64,000 bases of DNA from Legionella sp. PATHC035 (GTDB lineage Bacteria > Pseudomonadota > Gammaproteobacteria > Legionellales > Legionellaceae), in NCBI RefSeq assembly GCF_026191115.1, contig NZ_JAPHOT010000001.1, forward strand, positions 930,001-994,000, written 5' to 3'. The position numbers were made by a program, and so were the translations under genes. This document shows positions 1-9,165 of this stretch, piece after piece (within the stretch, counting starts at the first letter, position 1; the number at the start of each line of letters is the position of its first letter). The notes below the pieces were generated by a model that saw nothing but the letters and a program-made list of their open reading frames with translations, was not told the origin of the DNA and ran no database searches.

Positions 1-15
1 AGGTGTTATGAGTTC

Positions 16-1089
16 TTAATCAACTAACTCTATGCATTTAATTTGTTGCTTTAAACGCATGATCCGACGGTAGGCATCTTCGATACGTTGTTGCTCTAAT
101 TTTTGCTCAAAAACAAGTCGTTCAATTACTTCAATCACTTCTGGAGCGGTAATTTTGGCTAATTGATTTGCGAAGATGAGCATATCAGCCCCTGCGTTGA
201 TTGTCATACATAGGGCATCCTCAAGTGAGTAATGATCTGTAATTGCCTGCATTTGTAAATCATCAGCGATGATGACTCCATCATAGCCAATAGTCTCACG
301 CAATAAGCCTGTCAAGATAGCATGGGATAAAGTAGCAGGTAAGCCTTGCTTATCCAACTGTTTATTCACCACATGCGCCGTCATAATCATAGTAGGTTGA
401 TAAGCCTCTTTTGCTAATTGATAGTAAGGAATCAACTCTTCCTTTTGGAATGTATTCGTAACATCCACAAAACCTTTATGAGTATCACCCAAAGCACTAC
501 CATGTCCTGGAAAATGTTTATAACAACATGCGATACCATAACGAGAAAAGACATCAACAAATTTTCTGGCCAAATGAACTACATCACCAGGATTGGTTGA
601 AAAACTACGTTGTAAACTGCCAATAATTCCCTGCTCTTCTTGGAGATGCAAATCAACAACTGGGCTGAAATTAAGATTAAATCCTAGTGACTTTAGGGTA
701 AATGCCATTTGTGTCAGTTCTGCCTGCAGCGCTTCCGGAGATAATTGTGCCATCGTGTAGGCACTCATAGTCGGCATACATCCTTCGATGCGTGACAAAC
801 GATCTATGGCTCCCCCTTCATAATCTAGCGCAATTAATAAAGGCAATTCATTGTTTTTATAGTTTATTTCTGAAGAATAATAATTCAGTTGATGTGTTAG
901 GCGTTTGATTTGTGCCTGATTTTTTAAATTTCTACCATATAAATCTGTAGAAATATCGTAATCGAATAACAGAACGCCACCTAATCCATCTGACGATAGC
1001 CATTCAGCAACAGGGCTTTTGTTGTGAATATCACAGCCATCAAACCCCATGACTAACATCTGACCAATTTTGTTTCTAAGAGTAATCAT
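16..1089 (-). CDS. nagZ: Glycoside hydrolase family 3 beta-N-acetylhexosaminidase (NagZ-like)
   Basis: Predicted to remove N-acetylglucosamine from muropeptides during cell-wall recycling in the cytoplasm. The family signature KHFPGHG is present, followed by the conserved GDTHKGF stretch, and the nucleophile region reads IIADDLQM. These are the usual GH3 N-terminal-domain landmarks, and the length of 357 residues suits a single-domain bacterial NagZ. No signal peptide is seen, which agrees with a cytosolic enzyme. The ATG at 1089 was preferred over one six codons upstream because a GGAG sits six bases before it. It stands alone, with a divergent or unrelated neighbour on each side. The family call is firm; exact substrate is inferred. 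Confidence 0.85.
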   Translation of the reverse strand: MITLRNKIGQMLVMGFDGCDIHNKSPVAEWLSSDGLGGVLLFDYDISTDLYGRNLKNQAQIKRLTHQLNYYSSEINYKNNELPLLIALDYEGGAIDRLSRIEGCMPTMSAYTMAQLSPEALQAELTQMAFTLKSLGFNLNFSPVVDLHLQEEQGIIGSLQRSFSTNPGDVVHLARKFVDVFSRYGIACCYKHFPGHGSALGDTHKGFVDVTNTFQKEELIPYYQLAKEAYQPTMIMTAHVVNKQLDKQGLPATLSHAILTGLLRETIGYDGVIIADDLQMQAITDHYSLEDALCMTINAGADMLIFANQLAKITAPEVIEVIERLVFEQKLEQQRIEDAYRRIMRLKQQIKCIELVD

Positions 1090-1183
1090 CAGTCGCTCCG
1101 TCAACAAATTAGGAAAAAATCCTTCCTAAAAATTAGTTTTTGTTGTGACGAGAATCATACACAAAGATAAAAATTAATGCCAT

Positions 1184-1642
1184 TTATATCTTTTTTGGTG
1201 GTATCGCCGGGATGTCATTAAAATTGCAACTGCAATTTCCTGATGCATCGGGAGGCAGCGGGACCAGTGAAAAATCACTTGGGTAACAAACAGTGACATT
1301 CCAGGCTGAATCTCCAGGATTTACGCTGTTGGGCAAAGACCAATAATTTTTAGCAATATAAGTTTTCCCTTTGTCACTTTCCCAAAAAACTGGTGAAAAC
1401 TGAGCGCGATACATTAGTTTTTGCCCAGGTTCGCAAGGGAAAGTCTGACGCATCCAAGATTTTCCAGAAGGGACTGCTACCGTTGTTAGAGTTTTACCTG
1501 ATGCTGCATCCATGATTTCCACAGATACATCATATTTAGTCCAACAATTATCCTTAACTAAAGTGTAATAACAGGTAATAGCAGCCCAAAGAGAACTTGA
1601 TGAAATAAGGCTTAAAATAATAATAAAAGTTCTTGCTAACAT
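1184..1642 (-). CDS. Small secreted cysteine-containing protein of unknown function
   Basis: I do not recognise the family. The 152-residue product begins with a clear signal peptide (a short charged start, a run of Ile/Leu/Ser and an SLWA-A cleavage site near residue 21). The mature part holds six cysteines, including a CSC pair near the C-terminus, which would suit disulfide bonding in the periplasm or outside the cell. The C-terminus is proline-rich (PPDA, IPAIPPKK). An AAAGGAT ribosome binding site precedes the ATG. It is separated from its neighbours by gaps of about 100 and 200 bases, so it is probably transcribed alone. Confidence 0.7.
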   Translation of the reverse strand: MLARTFIIILSLISSSSLWAAITCYYTLVKDNCWTKYDVSVEIMDAASGKTLTTVAVPSGKSWMRQTFPCEPGQKLMYRAQFSPVFWESDKGKTYIAKNYWSLPNSVNPGDSAWNVTVCYPSDFSLVPLPPDASGNCSCNFNDIPAIPPKKI

Positions 1643-1840
1643 AATTTAATCCTTTTAAAGGGTGCGTGTTAACAATTTGCTTGGTCTAAAAAAAAACAAT
1701 TAAATGAATTGTTAACAGACTCTAGAGCCATATATTCATAGTATATACAATATCAATGATAAATTATGTAGATAAGTTATCAATTTAGGCCCGTACAAGG
1801 GTTGATTTTATTATCCGACCTGTATAAGCTTGCCCGAATT

Positions 1841-1928
1841 GGAGAGATGGCCGAGCGGTCGAAGGCGCACGCCTGGAAAGTGTGTATACGGCAACGTATC
1901 GAGGGTTCGAATCCCTCTCTCTCCGCCA
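1841..1928 (+). tRNA. tRNA-Ser (anticodon GGA)
   Basis: A class II tRNA folds from this 88-nt stretch. The acceptor strand GGAGAGA pairs with TCTCTCC, followed by discriminator G and an encoded CCA. The anticodon stem CACGC/GTGTG encloses the loop CTGGAAA, giving anticodon GGA at 1875-1877. A long variable arm and the GGTTCGAATCC T-arm are present. It decodes UCC and UCU serine codons. Confidence 0.95.
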
Positions 1929-1936
1929 AATTCAAT

Positions 1937-1979
1937 AAAAAAGCGGTCATATTATGCTTAAAGTGCCTACCGTTTTTTT
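1937..1979 (+). terminator. Probable terminator after tRNA-Ser
   Basis: An A-run with GCGGT is followed about 25 bases later by ACCG and seven T residues. This imperfect stem with a T-tail lies directly behind the tRNA. The pairing is short and the loop is long, so confidence is moderate. Confidence 0.45.
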
Positions 1980-2091
1980 ATGTTTACTATTCCCATAGGT
2001 ACTTTTGCAGTGATGGAACTAGGGGCTAAAAAATTCAAATTATTGGCATGCAAAAGTATGATTATGAACAATTCATTTAGGGATATGGCAT

Positions 2092-2724
2092 ATGAAATTA
2101 ATTATAATAGGAATTTTATTATCATTTAATGCAATCGCTGGTGATTATTTCCCTAAACTAACATCACAAGATCAGCCATGGTCTGTTTCTGCGAGTGCGG
2201 GTACAGGCAATTACCAAATATCTTCCAAAGACAAAAATGCGCCAATAGGACGATTAGCCCTCGCTAATGAAATGATGCTTGCAGGAAATATTGCATTGGG
2301 CTTGGAATTAGGACTGCAAACTGGGACTCGGATAAAATTTAACATGACCCGAGAAACACTCCAGGCACTTAAAAAATGGATACCCATGCAAACTACTCTT
2401 GCTCCTACGCTGGATTTATTAATTACCACCAAAAGCGACCCCCTGGGAAATAGTTCTTTTTTTGCTCAACTAAAGGGAGGACTGGCTTATCGTCATTGGC
2501 GTGATGATCGTGTTCCCCTTAATGACATCTCCCAATTAGCAGGCGAAATACAAGCAGGTTTTGGTTATCCAATTACTGCTTTGGCTAGCCTTAGTTTGTT
2601 GTATCAGGGAATATTTAGTGGTAATGGTCCAAATTTTCATTTGGAAACTTATTCTAAAAAAGAGCAGTTATCGAACATTCCTACATTACACGCTGTGCTC
2701 CTGGGTTTATCGGTTAACCTTTAA
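2092..2724 (+). CDS. Secreted outer-membrane beta-barrel-like protein
   Basis: Unnamed protein of 210 residues with a signal peptide (MKLIIIGILLSFNAIAG, cleavage near residue 17). The mature chain alternates polar and hydrophobic residues in the manner of small OmpA/OmpW-like barrels, for example WSVSASAGTGNYQIS near the start and HAVLLGLSVNL at the end. The last strand has the aliphatic and aromatic pattern common at the C-terminus of porins, although it ends in Leu rather than Phe. The ATG lies within an NdeI-like CATATG, with a GGGATATGG stretch upstream. No enzyme motif is seen. Location is inferred from composition only. Confidence 0.65.
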   Translation: MKLIIIGILLSFNAIAGDYFPKLTSQDQPWSVSASAGTGNYQISSKDKNAPIGRLALANEMMLAGNIALGLELGLQTGTRIKFNMTRETLQALKKWIPMQTTLAPTLDLLITTKSDPLGNSSFFAQLKGGLAYRHWRDDRVPLNDISQLAGEIQAGFGYPITALASLSLLYQGIFSGNGPNFHLETYSKKEQLSNIPTLHAVLLGLSVNL

Positions 2725-2911
2725 AAATTCCCGTCCTCCTGGGAGATCTCTCGATGCGTTCGGGTTGACGGCAAAAAAAATTACCGATAAATGTCAGATG
2801 GTGTGCCGATTGAAAGTCCTTTTCACGCAAGATGCGCCAAATGTGGCTTTTGGTAGACTATAATGTAAGCAAATAGGTCCTCTTCTCCATTGATTTTCAG
2901 GGAGTATTATC

Positions 2912-3181
2912 ATGAAAGAACAACATTATGCCTATAAAATAAAGCACGGCACATCAGGTCTGAATTGCCCACATTCTGCATTGGAAAATGACAAAATGGT
3001 AGACTTGCTCAAAGAAATAGAAAACCAGCATAGCGATGGAATATTTTGGGTATTTAAACAATTTGGTGATCAACCCCAAGAACCACTTTGCATCATCGAC
3101 TGTTCAAAAAAACGTATTTACTTTCATTATTCCGGTGAGGTTGAAGATTTAAAGGATGCTATAGCCAATTTAAGCCATTAA
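2912..3181 (+). CDS. Small hypothetical protein
   Basis: An 89-residue soluble protein that I do not recognise. It has no signal peptide and no membrane segment. It contains three cysteines (NCPH, CIIDCSKK) and ends in an acidic amphipathic segment (GEVEDLKDAIANLSH). The ribosome binding site AGGGAG lies seven to eight bases before the ATG, and a TATAAT hexamer at 2858-2863 could serve as its promoter -10 box. It is followed by an AT-rich inverted repeat that could end transcription. Confidence 0.6.
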   Translation: MKEQHYAYKIKHGTSGLNCPHSALENDKMVDLLKEIENQHSDGIFWVFKQFGDQPQEPLCIIDCSKKRIYFHYSGEVEDLKDAIANLSH

Positions 3182-3209
3182 CTTATGCCCTCAAATAATT
3201 GCCTTTTTT

Positions 3210-3244
3210 AAATCAAAATGAGTATTATTTTTTTATTTTGATTT
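3210..3244. terminator. AT-rich inverted repeat, possible bidirectional terminator
   Basis: AAATCAAAAT at 3210-3219 is exactly complementary to ATTTTGATTT at 3235-3244, with a T-rich loop. The stem has almost no G or C, so its strength as a terminator is uncertain. Confidence 0.35.
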
Positions 3245-3326
3245 TATTTAGCCCATAACAAGTCTAGACAAATGAATTTTTTTTAGTCACCATTCCCTTC
3301 CTTTATTCCAGTTGAAGAGAATACCT

Positions 3327-3881
3327 ATGTCTTTAAAATCCAAAATAATTATTTTAAGCGCGCTTTTTCTTAATTTATTTCCTTGTGCTTATGCAAGCTC
3401 TGCAGTAAAGCCCGTCGAAAATGATACTGCCATTCAAAACGCTGTTTTATTCTATGTTAACCAATACCGCCAGCAACACGGCTTATCTAAGCTTACAATG
3501 GATAATAAGATTGTAATCCAAGCCAAAAAACACTCTCAGGATATGGCCAACCATCGTATGCCTTTTGGCCATCAGGACTTTGGAAAGCGTATTGCCAAAC
3601 TGCGTTCACAAATTAAAAATACTGGCGGTGGCGCCGAGAATGTCGCATACAACTACAAAACGGCTCAAATCGTAGTCAGCCAATGGGTTCGTAGCCCAGG
3701 ACATCGAAGAAATATCATGGGTAATTATAACATTACTGGTGTTGGTGTTGCTCGTGACAAACAAGGCAAACTTTATTATACCCAAATTTTTCTACAAACA
3801 AGCAAGAATCCACCGCAAAGACACGCAGCGAGAAGAACTTACGTTGGTGTCCCCTTTTTTGGTATTCAGCGTCGTAGTTAA
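3327..3881 (+). CDS. Secreted CAP-domain (SCP/PR-1-like) protein
   Basis: The signal peptide (SLKSKIIILSALFLNLFPCAYAS) is followed by a CAP domain. Visible landmarks are VNQYRQQHGLSKL, AKKHSQDMA, GHQDFGKR, GGGAENVAYN and VSQWVRSPGHRRNIMG. These include the paired histidines and the AEN(V)A box typical of the cavity. The ATG at 3327 is preferred to an in-frame TTG five codons upstream because a GAAGAGA lies before it. The C-terminal tail (PPQRHAARRTYVG) is basic. CAP proteins are extracytoplasmic, but their bacterial function is mostly unknown. Confidence 0.8.
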   Translation: MSLKSKIIILSALFLNLFPCAYASSAVKPVENDTAIQNAVLFYVNQYRQQHGLSKLTMDNKIVIQAKKHSQDMANHRMPFGHQDFGKRIAKLRSQIKNTGGGAENVAYNYKTAQIVVSQWVRSPGHRRNIMGNYNITGVGVARDKQGKLYYTQIFLQTSKNPPQRHAARRTYVGVPFFGIQRRS

Positions 3882-3889
3882 CGATTCGG

Positions 3890-3923
3890 TAGCCTGGGTG
3901 CAGCGCAGCGAAAATCCAGGCTA
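3890..3923. repeat. TAGCCTGG/CCAGGCTA palindromic repeat
   Basis: TAGCCTGG at 3890-3897 is the perfect inverse of CCAGGCTA at 3916-3923. Related AGCCTGG palindromes lie at 48125-48201 and 63868-63901, so this is one copy of a dispersed intergenic family. It may also stop transcription of the CAP gene. Confidence 0.6.
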
Positions 3924-4039
3924 AATTTTCTTCATTAATTCAACACATTAATAAGCACCTGTTCAATTTTAACGAAATCTTTGCAAAAAATCAGCAAAAT
4001 CAAGTGGCAATAGAATTCATATTGGCCTATCATAGAATC

Positions 4040-4188
4040 ATAGACAGTACACATTGTTCAGCCAACATTATTACTTTGGGAGCCAGAGTGAGAGTGCGGT
4101 GTGCAAGCTTAGCATGTACTAAGAAGCCTAAAACACTCCAGAGGAGTCCACCTTGGTAAAAAGGACTGTACTCAATCTTACTGTCTAT
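4040..4188 (+). ncRNA. ssrS: 6S RNA (ssrS), RNA polymerase regulator
   Basis: 6S RNA mimics an open promoter and sequesters sigma-70 RNA polymerase in stationary phase. Seen here: a 10-bp closing stem (4040-4049 with 4179-4188), and an apical hairpin CTTAG-CATGTA-CTAAG followed immediately by AAGCCTAAAAC. In E. coli 6S RNA, as I recall it, the matching segment is CTCGG-TCCGT-CCGAG-AAGCCTTAAAAC, at the same place in the molecule. A further CCACCTTG matches the E. coli CACCTTGAAC segment. The overall length of about 149 nt is close to the roughly 150-nt size reported for Legionella 6S RNA. A weak TATCAT at 4028-4033 could be the -10 box. The 5' end is approximate. Confidence 0.85.
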
Positions 4189-4200
4189 CCCAAATTCCAT

Positions 4201-4233
4201 AAAAGGGCGTTTAAAATACGCCCTTTTTCTTTC
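4201..4233 (+). terminator. Rho-independent terminator after 6S RNA
   Basis: AAAAGGGCGT (4201-4210) and ACGCCCTTTT (4218-4227) form a perfect 10-bp stem with a 7-base loop, followed by a T-rich tail. It lies 13 bases past the 6S closing stem. Confidence 0.85.
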
Positions 4234-4462
4234 TATTTCCTATGGTCCCTTATGATTATGAGTTTTGGCCCAGTTCAGCAGCTTCCTGTTATCCCTCGCT
4301 GCGCTCGTCATTTAGAGGTTCTGAGGATGCTACACCTAGACGATTAGACCACTCATTTTGTTCGATTGTTTTTTTTAATCTATAACCACTATAATCAAAC
4401 AGTTAAAACCTGAATTAGAATTATAATTAAATACATACTTTCTATAATGGACACTCAAGCAA

Positions 4463-4558
4463 ATGGATATTTTATTAATTTTTCTTATCCTATTCTTTTT
4501 TAGCTTATCCTTTGGGCTAATCCGATTCTTTGATTATCTAACCAGGAGTGAATCATGA
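4463..4558 (+). CDS. 31-residue membrane microprotein overlapping kdpF
   Basis: The ORF MDILLIFLILFFFSLSFGLI... ends at TGA 4556-4558, which overlaps the ATG of kdpF (ATGA). That layout implies coupled translation. The peptide is one hydrophobic helix followed by RFFDYLTRSES, i.e. an N-out or N-in single-pass segment with a polar tail. From memory, short ORFs of the form MD...FxLxxGLxxLCxxL occur before kdpF in other bacteria, which supports a real gene. Its function is unknown; a role as an extra small subunit or regulator of the potassium pump is inference. A TATAAT at 4443-4448 lies just upstream. Confidence 0.6.
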   Translation: MDILLIFLILFFFSLSFGLIRFFDYLTRSES

Positions 4559-4641
4559 GTTTGTATTTAAGCTGCGGAATAATTGCTTTATGTTTGTTAA
4601 TTTATTTGCTAATTGTGTTATTCAAACCTGAGTTATTCTAG
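4555..4641 (+). CDS. kdpF: KdpF, small stabilising subunit of the potassium-transporting ATPase
   Basis: A 28-residue single-pass membrane peptide of the KdpF type: MSLYLSCGIIALCLLIYLL followed by FKPELF at the C-terminus. KdpF sits at the KdpA/KdpB lipid interface and stabilises the complex. It is directly before kdpA and shares an ATGA overlap with the preceding microORF. An AGGAG lies seven bases before the ATG. Confidence 0.85.
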   Translation: MSLYLSCGIIALCLLIYLLIVLFKPELF

Positions 4642-4678
4642 GTGAGCCGATTTAATTTAAAATGGGAATGGACCCCTT

Positions 4679-6496
4679 ATGACAAAAGTTGGTTTTCTGC
4701 AAATTGCATTTTATTTGATCTTCCTATTACTGCTAGTCAAACCATTAGGTTGGTATATGGCCCAAGTCTATCAAGGACGCCCCTGTTTATTAGATACGGT
4801 TTTAAGACCGTTTGAGCAATTGATCTACAGGATTTGTGGTATTCAAAATCAAGAAGAAATGGGATGGAAAACCTATTTATCTACCATGCTCTTTGTTAAT
4901 TTGGTGGGATTACTGTTCGTTTACCTCATACAACGTATACAATTTTATCTTCCACTGAATCCTCAGGAGTTTACTTCCCCCTCGCCTGATCTTGCATTTA
5001 ATACTGCGGCAAGCTTTGCCACCAATTCCAACTGGCAAGCCTACAGTGGTGAAACCACGATGAGTTACTTGACTCAAATGGTTGCACTTACCGCACAAAA
5101 TTTTATCTCAGCAGCGACAGGCATGTCCTTACTCATTGCACTAATACGGGGTATCGTAAAAAATGAAAGGAACACCCTAGGAAATTTCTGGGTAGATACA
5201 GTACGTGGAATACTTTATATCTTATTGCCGTTATCTCTGATTTTTGCACTTGTTCTGTGTTCTCAGGGAGTCATTCAGAATTTTAAACCCTATCAAAAAA
5301 TCAGCTTACCGTACGCCTTTACCTACAAACAGCCAATAACAGATGCCACAGGTAAAACGGTACTTGATAACCAGGGCAACCCTGAAACAACACCCGTAAA
5401 AATAACGGAACAAATCATTCCTATGGGGCCGGTAGCGTCACAAGTTGCCATCAAACAGCTGGGTACAAATGGTGGTGGTTTTTTTAATACTAACTCTGCT
5501 CATCCATTTGAAAATCCTACTCCATTGACCAATTTTCTGGAAATGGTCGCAATCTTGCTCATTCCTGCCGCTTTTTGTTTTACGTTTGGCGCTATGGCTC
5601 GCGATAAAAGGCAAGGCTGGGCTATATTAATTGCCATGTCCATTCTTTTTGTTCCATGGCTGATATTCGAAGTTGCAGTCGAGCAAGCAGGAAATCCCTC
5701 ATTTCAACAAATGGGAATTAACCCTATCGTCCAAGCTGAACTTTATCCTGCCGGCAATATGGAAGGTAAGGAAACACGTTTTGGTATTGTCAACTCAGCA
5801 ATTTGGGCAACCGCTACAACAGCAGCCTCTAACGGTTCAGTAAACTCCATGCTCGATTCATTTACTCCTCTGGGAGGATTAGTTCCTTTATGGATGATGC
5901 ATTTAGGAGAAGTCAGCTTTGGCGGCGTTGGCTCCGGACTATATGGCATGTTAATGATGGTTATTCTCACTGTATTTATTGCAGGACTTATGGTGGGCAG
6001 AACCCCTGAGTATTTAGGTAAAAAAATTGAGCCTTTTGAGATGAAAATGGCCTCCATCGCTGTTTTAATTATGCCTTTAATTGTCCTCATTACAACAGCC
6101 TATGCTGCAGTAACCTCGGCTGGAAGAAGCTCCATAGCCAACCCTGGGGCACATGGCTTTACAGAAATACTTTATGCATTTACGTCTATGGGAAATAATA
6201 ATGGGAGTGCTTTTGCGGGATTGGATGCCAATACCCCTTTTTATAATATTATCGGTGGCGTGCTGATGTTGATCAGTCGATATTGGCTTGCTATTCCGGC
6301 ACTTGCAATTGCAGGCTCGCTCGTTAGAAAAAAAAGAATTCCTAGCAGTTTGGGCACATTAGCCACTCATACCCCCCTTTTTATTACTTTACTGGTTTGT
6401 ATTGTCATTGTTATCGGCGCACTGTCCTTTTTACCAGCGCTTGCTCTTGGTCCTATTGTGGAGCATTTGATGCTTTGGGGGAAATATGGCCACTAA
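4679..6496 (+). CDS. kdpA: KdpA, potassium-binding channel-like subunit
   Basis: Membrane subunit that selects and carries K+ in the KdpFABC pump. The 605-residue chain has about ten hydrophobic segments and the repeated selectivity-filter-like motifs of this superfamily of K+ transporters: [37 protein letters not shown] and [13 protein letters not shown]. Length is slightly above the E. coli protein (557). The larger periplasmic loop between the segments around residues 205-250 ([15 protein letters not shown]...) accounts for part of it. The stop overlaps the kdpB start by 11 bases, so the two are translationally coupled. Confidence 0.97.
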   Translation: MTKVGFLQIAFYLIFLLLLVKPLGWYMAQVYQGRPCLLDTVLRPFEQLIYRICGIQNQEEMGWKTYLSTMLFVNLVGLLFVYLIQRIQFYLPLNPQEFTSPSPDLAFNTAASFATNSNWQAYSGETTMSYLTQMVALTAQNFISAATGMSLLIALIRGIVKNERNTLGNFWVDTVRGILYILLPLSLIFALVLCSQGVIQNFKPYQKISLPYAFTYKQPITDATGKTVLDNQGNPETTPVKITEQIIPMGPVASQVAIKQLGTNGGGFFNTNSAHPFENPTPLTNFLEMVAILLIPAAFCFTFGAMARDKRQGWAILIAMSILFVPWLIFEVAVEQAGNPSFQQMGINPIVQAELYPAGNMEGKETRFGIVNSAIWATATTAASNGSVNSMLDSFTPLGGLVPLWMMHLGEVSFGGVGSGLYGMLMMVILTVFIAGLMVGRTPEYLGKKIEPFEMKMASIAVLIMPLIVLITTAYAAVTSAGRSSIANPGAHGFTEILYAFTSMGNNNGSAFAGLDANTPFYNIIGGVLMLISRYWLAIPALAIAGSLVRKKRIPSSLGTLATHTPLFITLLVCIVIVIGALSFLPALALGPIVEHLMLWGKYGH

Positions 6497-8555
6497 ATCA
6501 CATTCTATTTGGGATTTTAGGATTATTAGAGGCGCTCTACTGGATTCGTTTTTAAAATTAGCCCCTCACAACCAAATAAAAAACCCGGTCATGTTTACCG
6601 TTTACGTGAGTTCAATTTTCACCACCCTTCTTTTTATACAAGCACTGATCGGGCATGGAGAGGCTGCGCCGTGGTTTATTCTAGCTGTTAGTTTATGGCT
6701 TTGGTTTACACTCCTGTTTGCTAATTTTGCAGAAGCTATAGCAGAAGGTCGAGGCAAGGCACAGGCAGAAGAGTTACGTCGCGCACGACAAGAAATTCAG
6801 GCTAAAAAATTAGCAAAAGCATCTAAAAGTGCAAAATTCACGATCATTCCGTCCGTGCAATTGCGTGCAGGGGATTTGGTTTTGGTTGAAGCAGGTGATT
6901 TTATTCCCAGTGATGGAGAGATTATTGAAGGAATTGCCTCAGTTAATGAGAGTGCCATTACCGGTGAGAGCGCCCCAGTAATTCGCGAAAGCGGCGGGGA
7001 TCGAAGTGCTGTAACTGGAGGTACTCAAATTATCTCAGATTGGCTTATTATCCGTATTACCTCTAATCCGGGTGAAACCTTCTTGGATCGAATGATTATT
7101 CTAGTAGAAGGCGCTAAAAGACAAAAAACACCCAATGAACTGGCATTAACGATCTTACTGGCTGCATTAACTATCGTGTTCTTGGTCGTTTGTAGTACCC
7201 TGCTCTCTTTTTCAATGTTTAGTGTGGCTGTCACTAAAGCAGGTTCAGCAATTTCAATCACAGTCCTTGTCGCTCTTTTTGTTTGTTTGGCACCAACAAC
7301 AATTGGCGGGCTCCTCTCAGCAATTGGTATTTCCGGCATGGATCGCATGATTCAAGCCAATGTCATTGCCTTATCTGGACGCGCGGTTGAAGCGGCTGGA
7401 GATATTGACGTTTTATTGCTGGATAAAACCGGAACGATTACATTAGGTAACCGACAGGCAACCGAATTTATTCCCGCAGAAGGCGTCGATGTCAAGGATT
7501 TAGCTGACGCAGCTCAACTCGCTTCTCTTGCTGATGAAACACCCGAAGGTCGAAGTATTGTCATTCTTGCCAAAAGAAAATATAAGTTACGTGGCAGAGC
7601 ACTTTCCCAACTCGATGCAACGTTTATTCCCTTTACAGCTCAAACCCGTATGAGTGGTGCAAATCTTGGAGCCCGGCAAATTCGTAAAGGTTCCTCCGAA
7701 GCCATTGAAGAATACATCAAGGAGCTGGGGGGTTACGTTCCTGAGAATGTGAAAACGAATGTGGAAATTATTTCACGCCAAGGAAGTACAGCCCTGGTTG
7801 TGGCAGAAGGAAAAAATGTCTTGGGAATTGTTCGCCTTAAAGACATCATTAAGGGAGGAATACATGAACGATTTGCCCAACTAAGACAAATGGGGATTAA
7901 AACCATCATGGTGACCGGCGATAATCCGCTAACGGCAGCCTCAATCGCCGGTGAAGCAGGAGTAGATGATTTTCTAGCCAATGCAAAACCCGAAGATAAA
8001 CTTAAATTGATTCGTGACTTACAAGCTCAAGGCCATTTGGTAGCAATGACCGGTGATGGGACCAACGATGCACCAGCACTGGCACAGGCCGACGTTGCGG
8101 TAGCCATGAATTCAGGAACTCAAGCTGCAAAAGAAGCCGGTAATTTGGTTGATCTGGATTCAAATCCAACCAAGTTAATTGAAGTAGTTGAAATAGGTAA
8201 GCAATTACTCATGACGCGTGGCGCCCTAACGACTTTTAGCATTGCGAATGACATTGCCAAATATTTTGCCATCTTACCTGCTGCATTTGCCAGTACTTAT
8301 CCCGCCCTGAGTGTACTGAATATCATGCACCTTGAAACGCCACAAACTGCAGTGCTTTCTACAGTAATTTTTAATGCGCTTATCATTATGTTCCTCATCC
8401 CTTTAGCTTTACATGGAGTAAAATACCGCCGACTTCCTGCGGCACAACTCCTCAGAAATAATGTAATTATCTATGGGTTAGGTGGATTAATCGTCCCTTT
8501 TATCGGCATTAAAATGATTGATTTGCTCCTAACAGTGTTGGGTTTAACAGGATAA
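6486..8555 (+). CDS. kdpB: KdpB, P-type ATPase catalytic subunit
   Basis: Hydrolyses ATP to drive K+ uptake through KdpA. All P-type hallmarks are visible: the actuator TGES ([10 protein letters not shown]), the phosphorylation loop DKTGTIT, the hinge [32 protein letters not shown], and the [10 protein letters not shown] segment. The 689-residue length matches the family. The gene overlaps kdpA and is followed after four bases by kdpC. Nothing is missing. Confidence 0.97.
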   Translation: MATKSHSIWDFRIIRGALLDSFLKLAPHNQIKNPVMFTVYVSSIFTTLLFIQALIGHGEAAPWFILAVSLWLWFTLLFANFAEAIAEGRGKAQAEELRRARQEIQAKKLAKASKSAKFTIIPSVQLRAGDLVLVEAGDFIPSDGEIIEGIASVNESAITGESAPVIRESGGDRSAVTGGTQIISDWLIIRITSNPGETFLDRMIILVEGAKRQKTPNELALTILLAALTIVFLVVCSTLLSFSMFSVAVTKAGSAISITVLVALFVCLAPTTIGGLLSAIGISGMDRMIQANVIALSGRAVEAAGDIDVLLLDKTGTITLGNRQATEFIPAEGVDVKDLADAAQLASLADETPEGRSIVILAKRKYKLRGRALSQLDATFIPFTAQTRMSGANLGARQIRKGSSEAIEEYIKELGGYVPENVKTNVEIISRQGSTALVVAEGKNVLGIVRLKDIIKGGIHERFAQLRQMGIKTIMVTGDNPLTAASIAGEAGVDDFLANAKPEDKLKLIRDLQAQGHLVAMTGDGTNDAPALAQADVAVAMNSGTQAAKEAGNLVDLDSNPTKLIEVVEIGKQLLMTRGALTTFSIANDIAKYFAILPAAFASTYPALSVLNIMHLETPQTAVLSTVIFNALIIMFLIPLALHGVKYRRLPAAQLLRNNVIIYGLGGLIVPFIGIKMIDLLLTVLGLTG

Positions 8556-8559
8556 AAAA

Positions 8560-9165
8560 ATGGTTCTAGAAGCTCTAAAACGGATAAAAACAGCCTTAAT
8601 CTTTCTACTTCTCTTTTCAATTCTGACTGGCTTAATTTACCCAGCACTGGTTACTGCATTAGCTCAGCTATTTTTCCCTTATCAGGCAAATGGCAGTTTG
8701 TTATGGAATAATGGCCATCCAATTGGCTCGGCACTTATTGGACAATATTTTGATGCACCGCATTATTTTTGGGGACGCCCTTCCGCCACTACCCCATTTC
8801 CCTATAATGCAACGAATTCTTCGGGTTCAAATATGGGACCTTCTAATCCCGAATTTTTGGATACGGTAAAAAAACGAATCGCTGCACTTCGGCAATATAA
8901 TTTGACGGATCAAAATGAGACCAGACCATTAGTACCAGTAGATTTAGTTACAGCATCTGCTAGTGGATTGGATCCTGAAATAAGTCCGCTTGCAGCCTTA
9001 TACCAGATTCCTCGTATTGCCAAAGCACGCCATATTTCAGAACAAGAAATTCAAAAATTAGTAAATCAGTTAATAAAAAAACGTACCCTGCATCTTTTAG
9101 GAGAGCCACGAATCAATGTGTTGGAGCTTAATTTAGCTCTGGATCATCTAAGGACAACAACATGA
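8560..9165 (+). CDS. kdpC: KdpC, periplasmic-facing subunit of the potassium ATPase
   Basis: Single-pass membrane protein of 201 residues. It shows the N-terminal helix (TALIFLLLFSILTGLIYPAL), the family motif GSALIGQYFDAPHYFWGRPSAT, and the conserved VTASASGLDPEISPLAALYQIPRIAKARHISEQ region. KdpC is thought to raise K+ affinity of the pump. The stop overlaps the start of the kdpD-like gene by four bases (ATGA). Confidence 0.96.
   Translation: MVLEALKRIKTALIFLLLFSILTGLIYPALVTALAQLFFPYQANGSLLWNNGHPIGSALIGQYFDAPHYFWGRPSATTPFPYNATNSSGSNMGPSNPEFLDTVKKRIAALRQYNLTDQNETRPLVPVDLVTASASGLDPEISPLAALYQIPRIAKARHISEQEIQKLVNQLIKKRTLHLLGEPRINVLELNLALDHLRTTT

Noticed and set aside
1802..2029. Plus-strand ORF of 75 codons
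   Set aside because: It runs over the tRNA-Ser gene and a terminator; no coding pattern.
4304..4350. tRNA-like stretch (CTAGACGATTA..) near 4330, similar to 55793-55822
   Set aside because: The two copies match each other but neither folds into a tRNA; treated as a short dispersed repeat rather than a tRNA or attachment site.
4421..4448. Promoter of the kdp operon (TTATAA...TATAAT)
   Set aside because: The -10 hexamer is good but the -35 is weak and the region is AT-rich, so no firm call.
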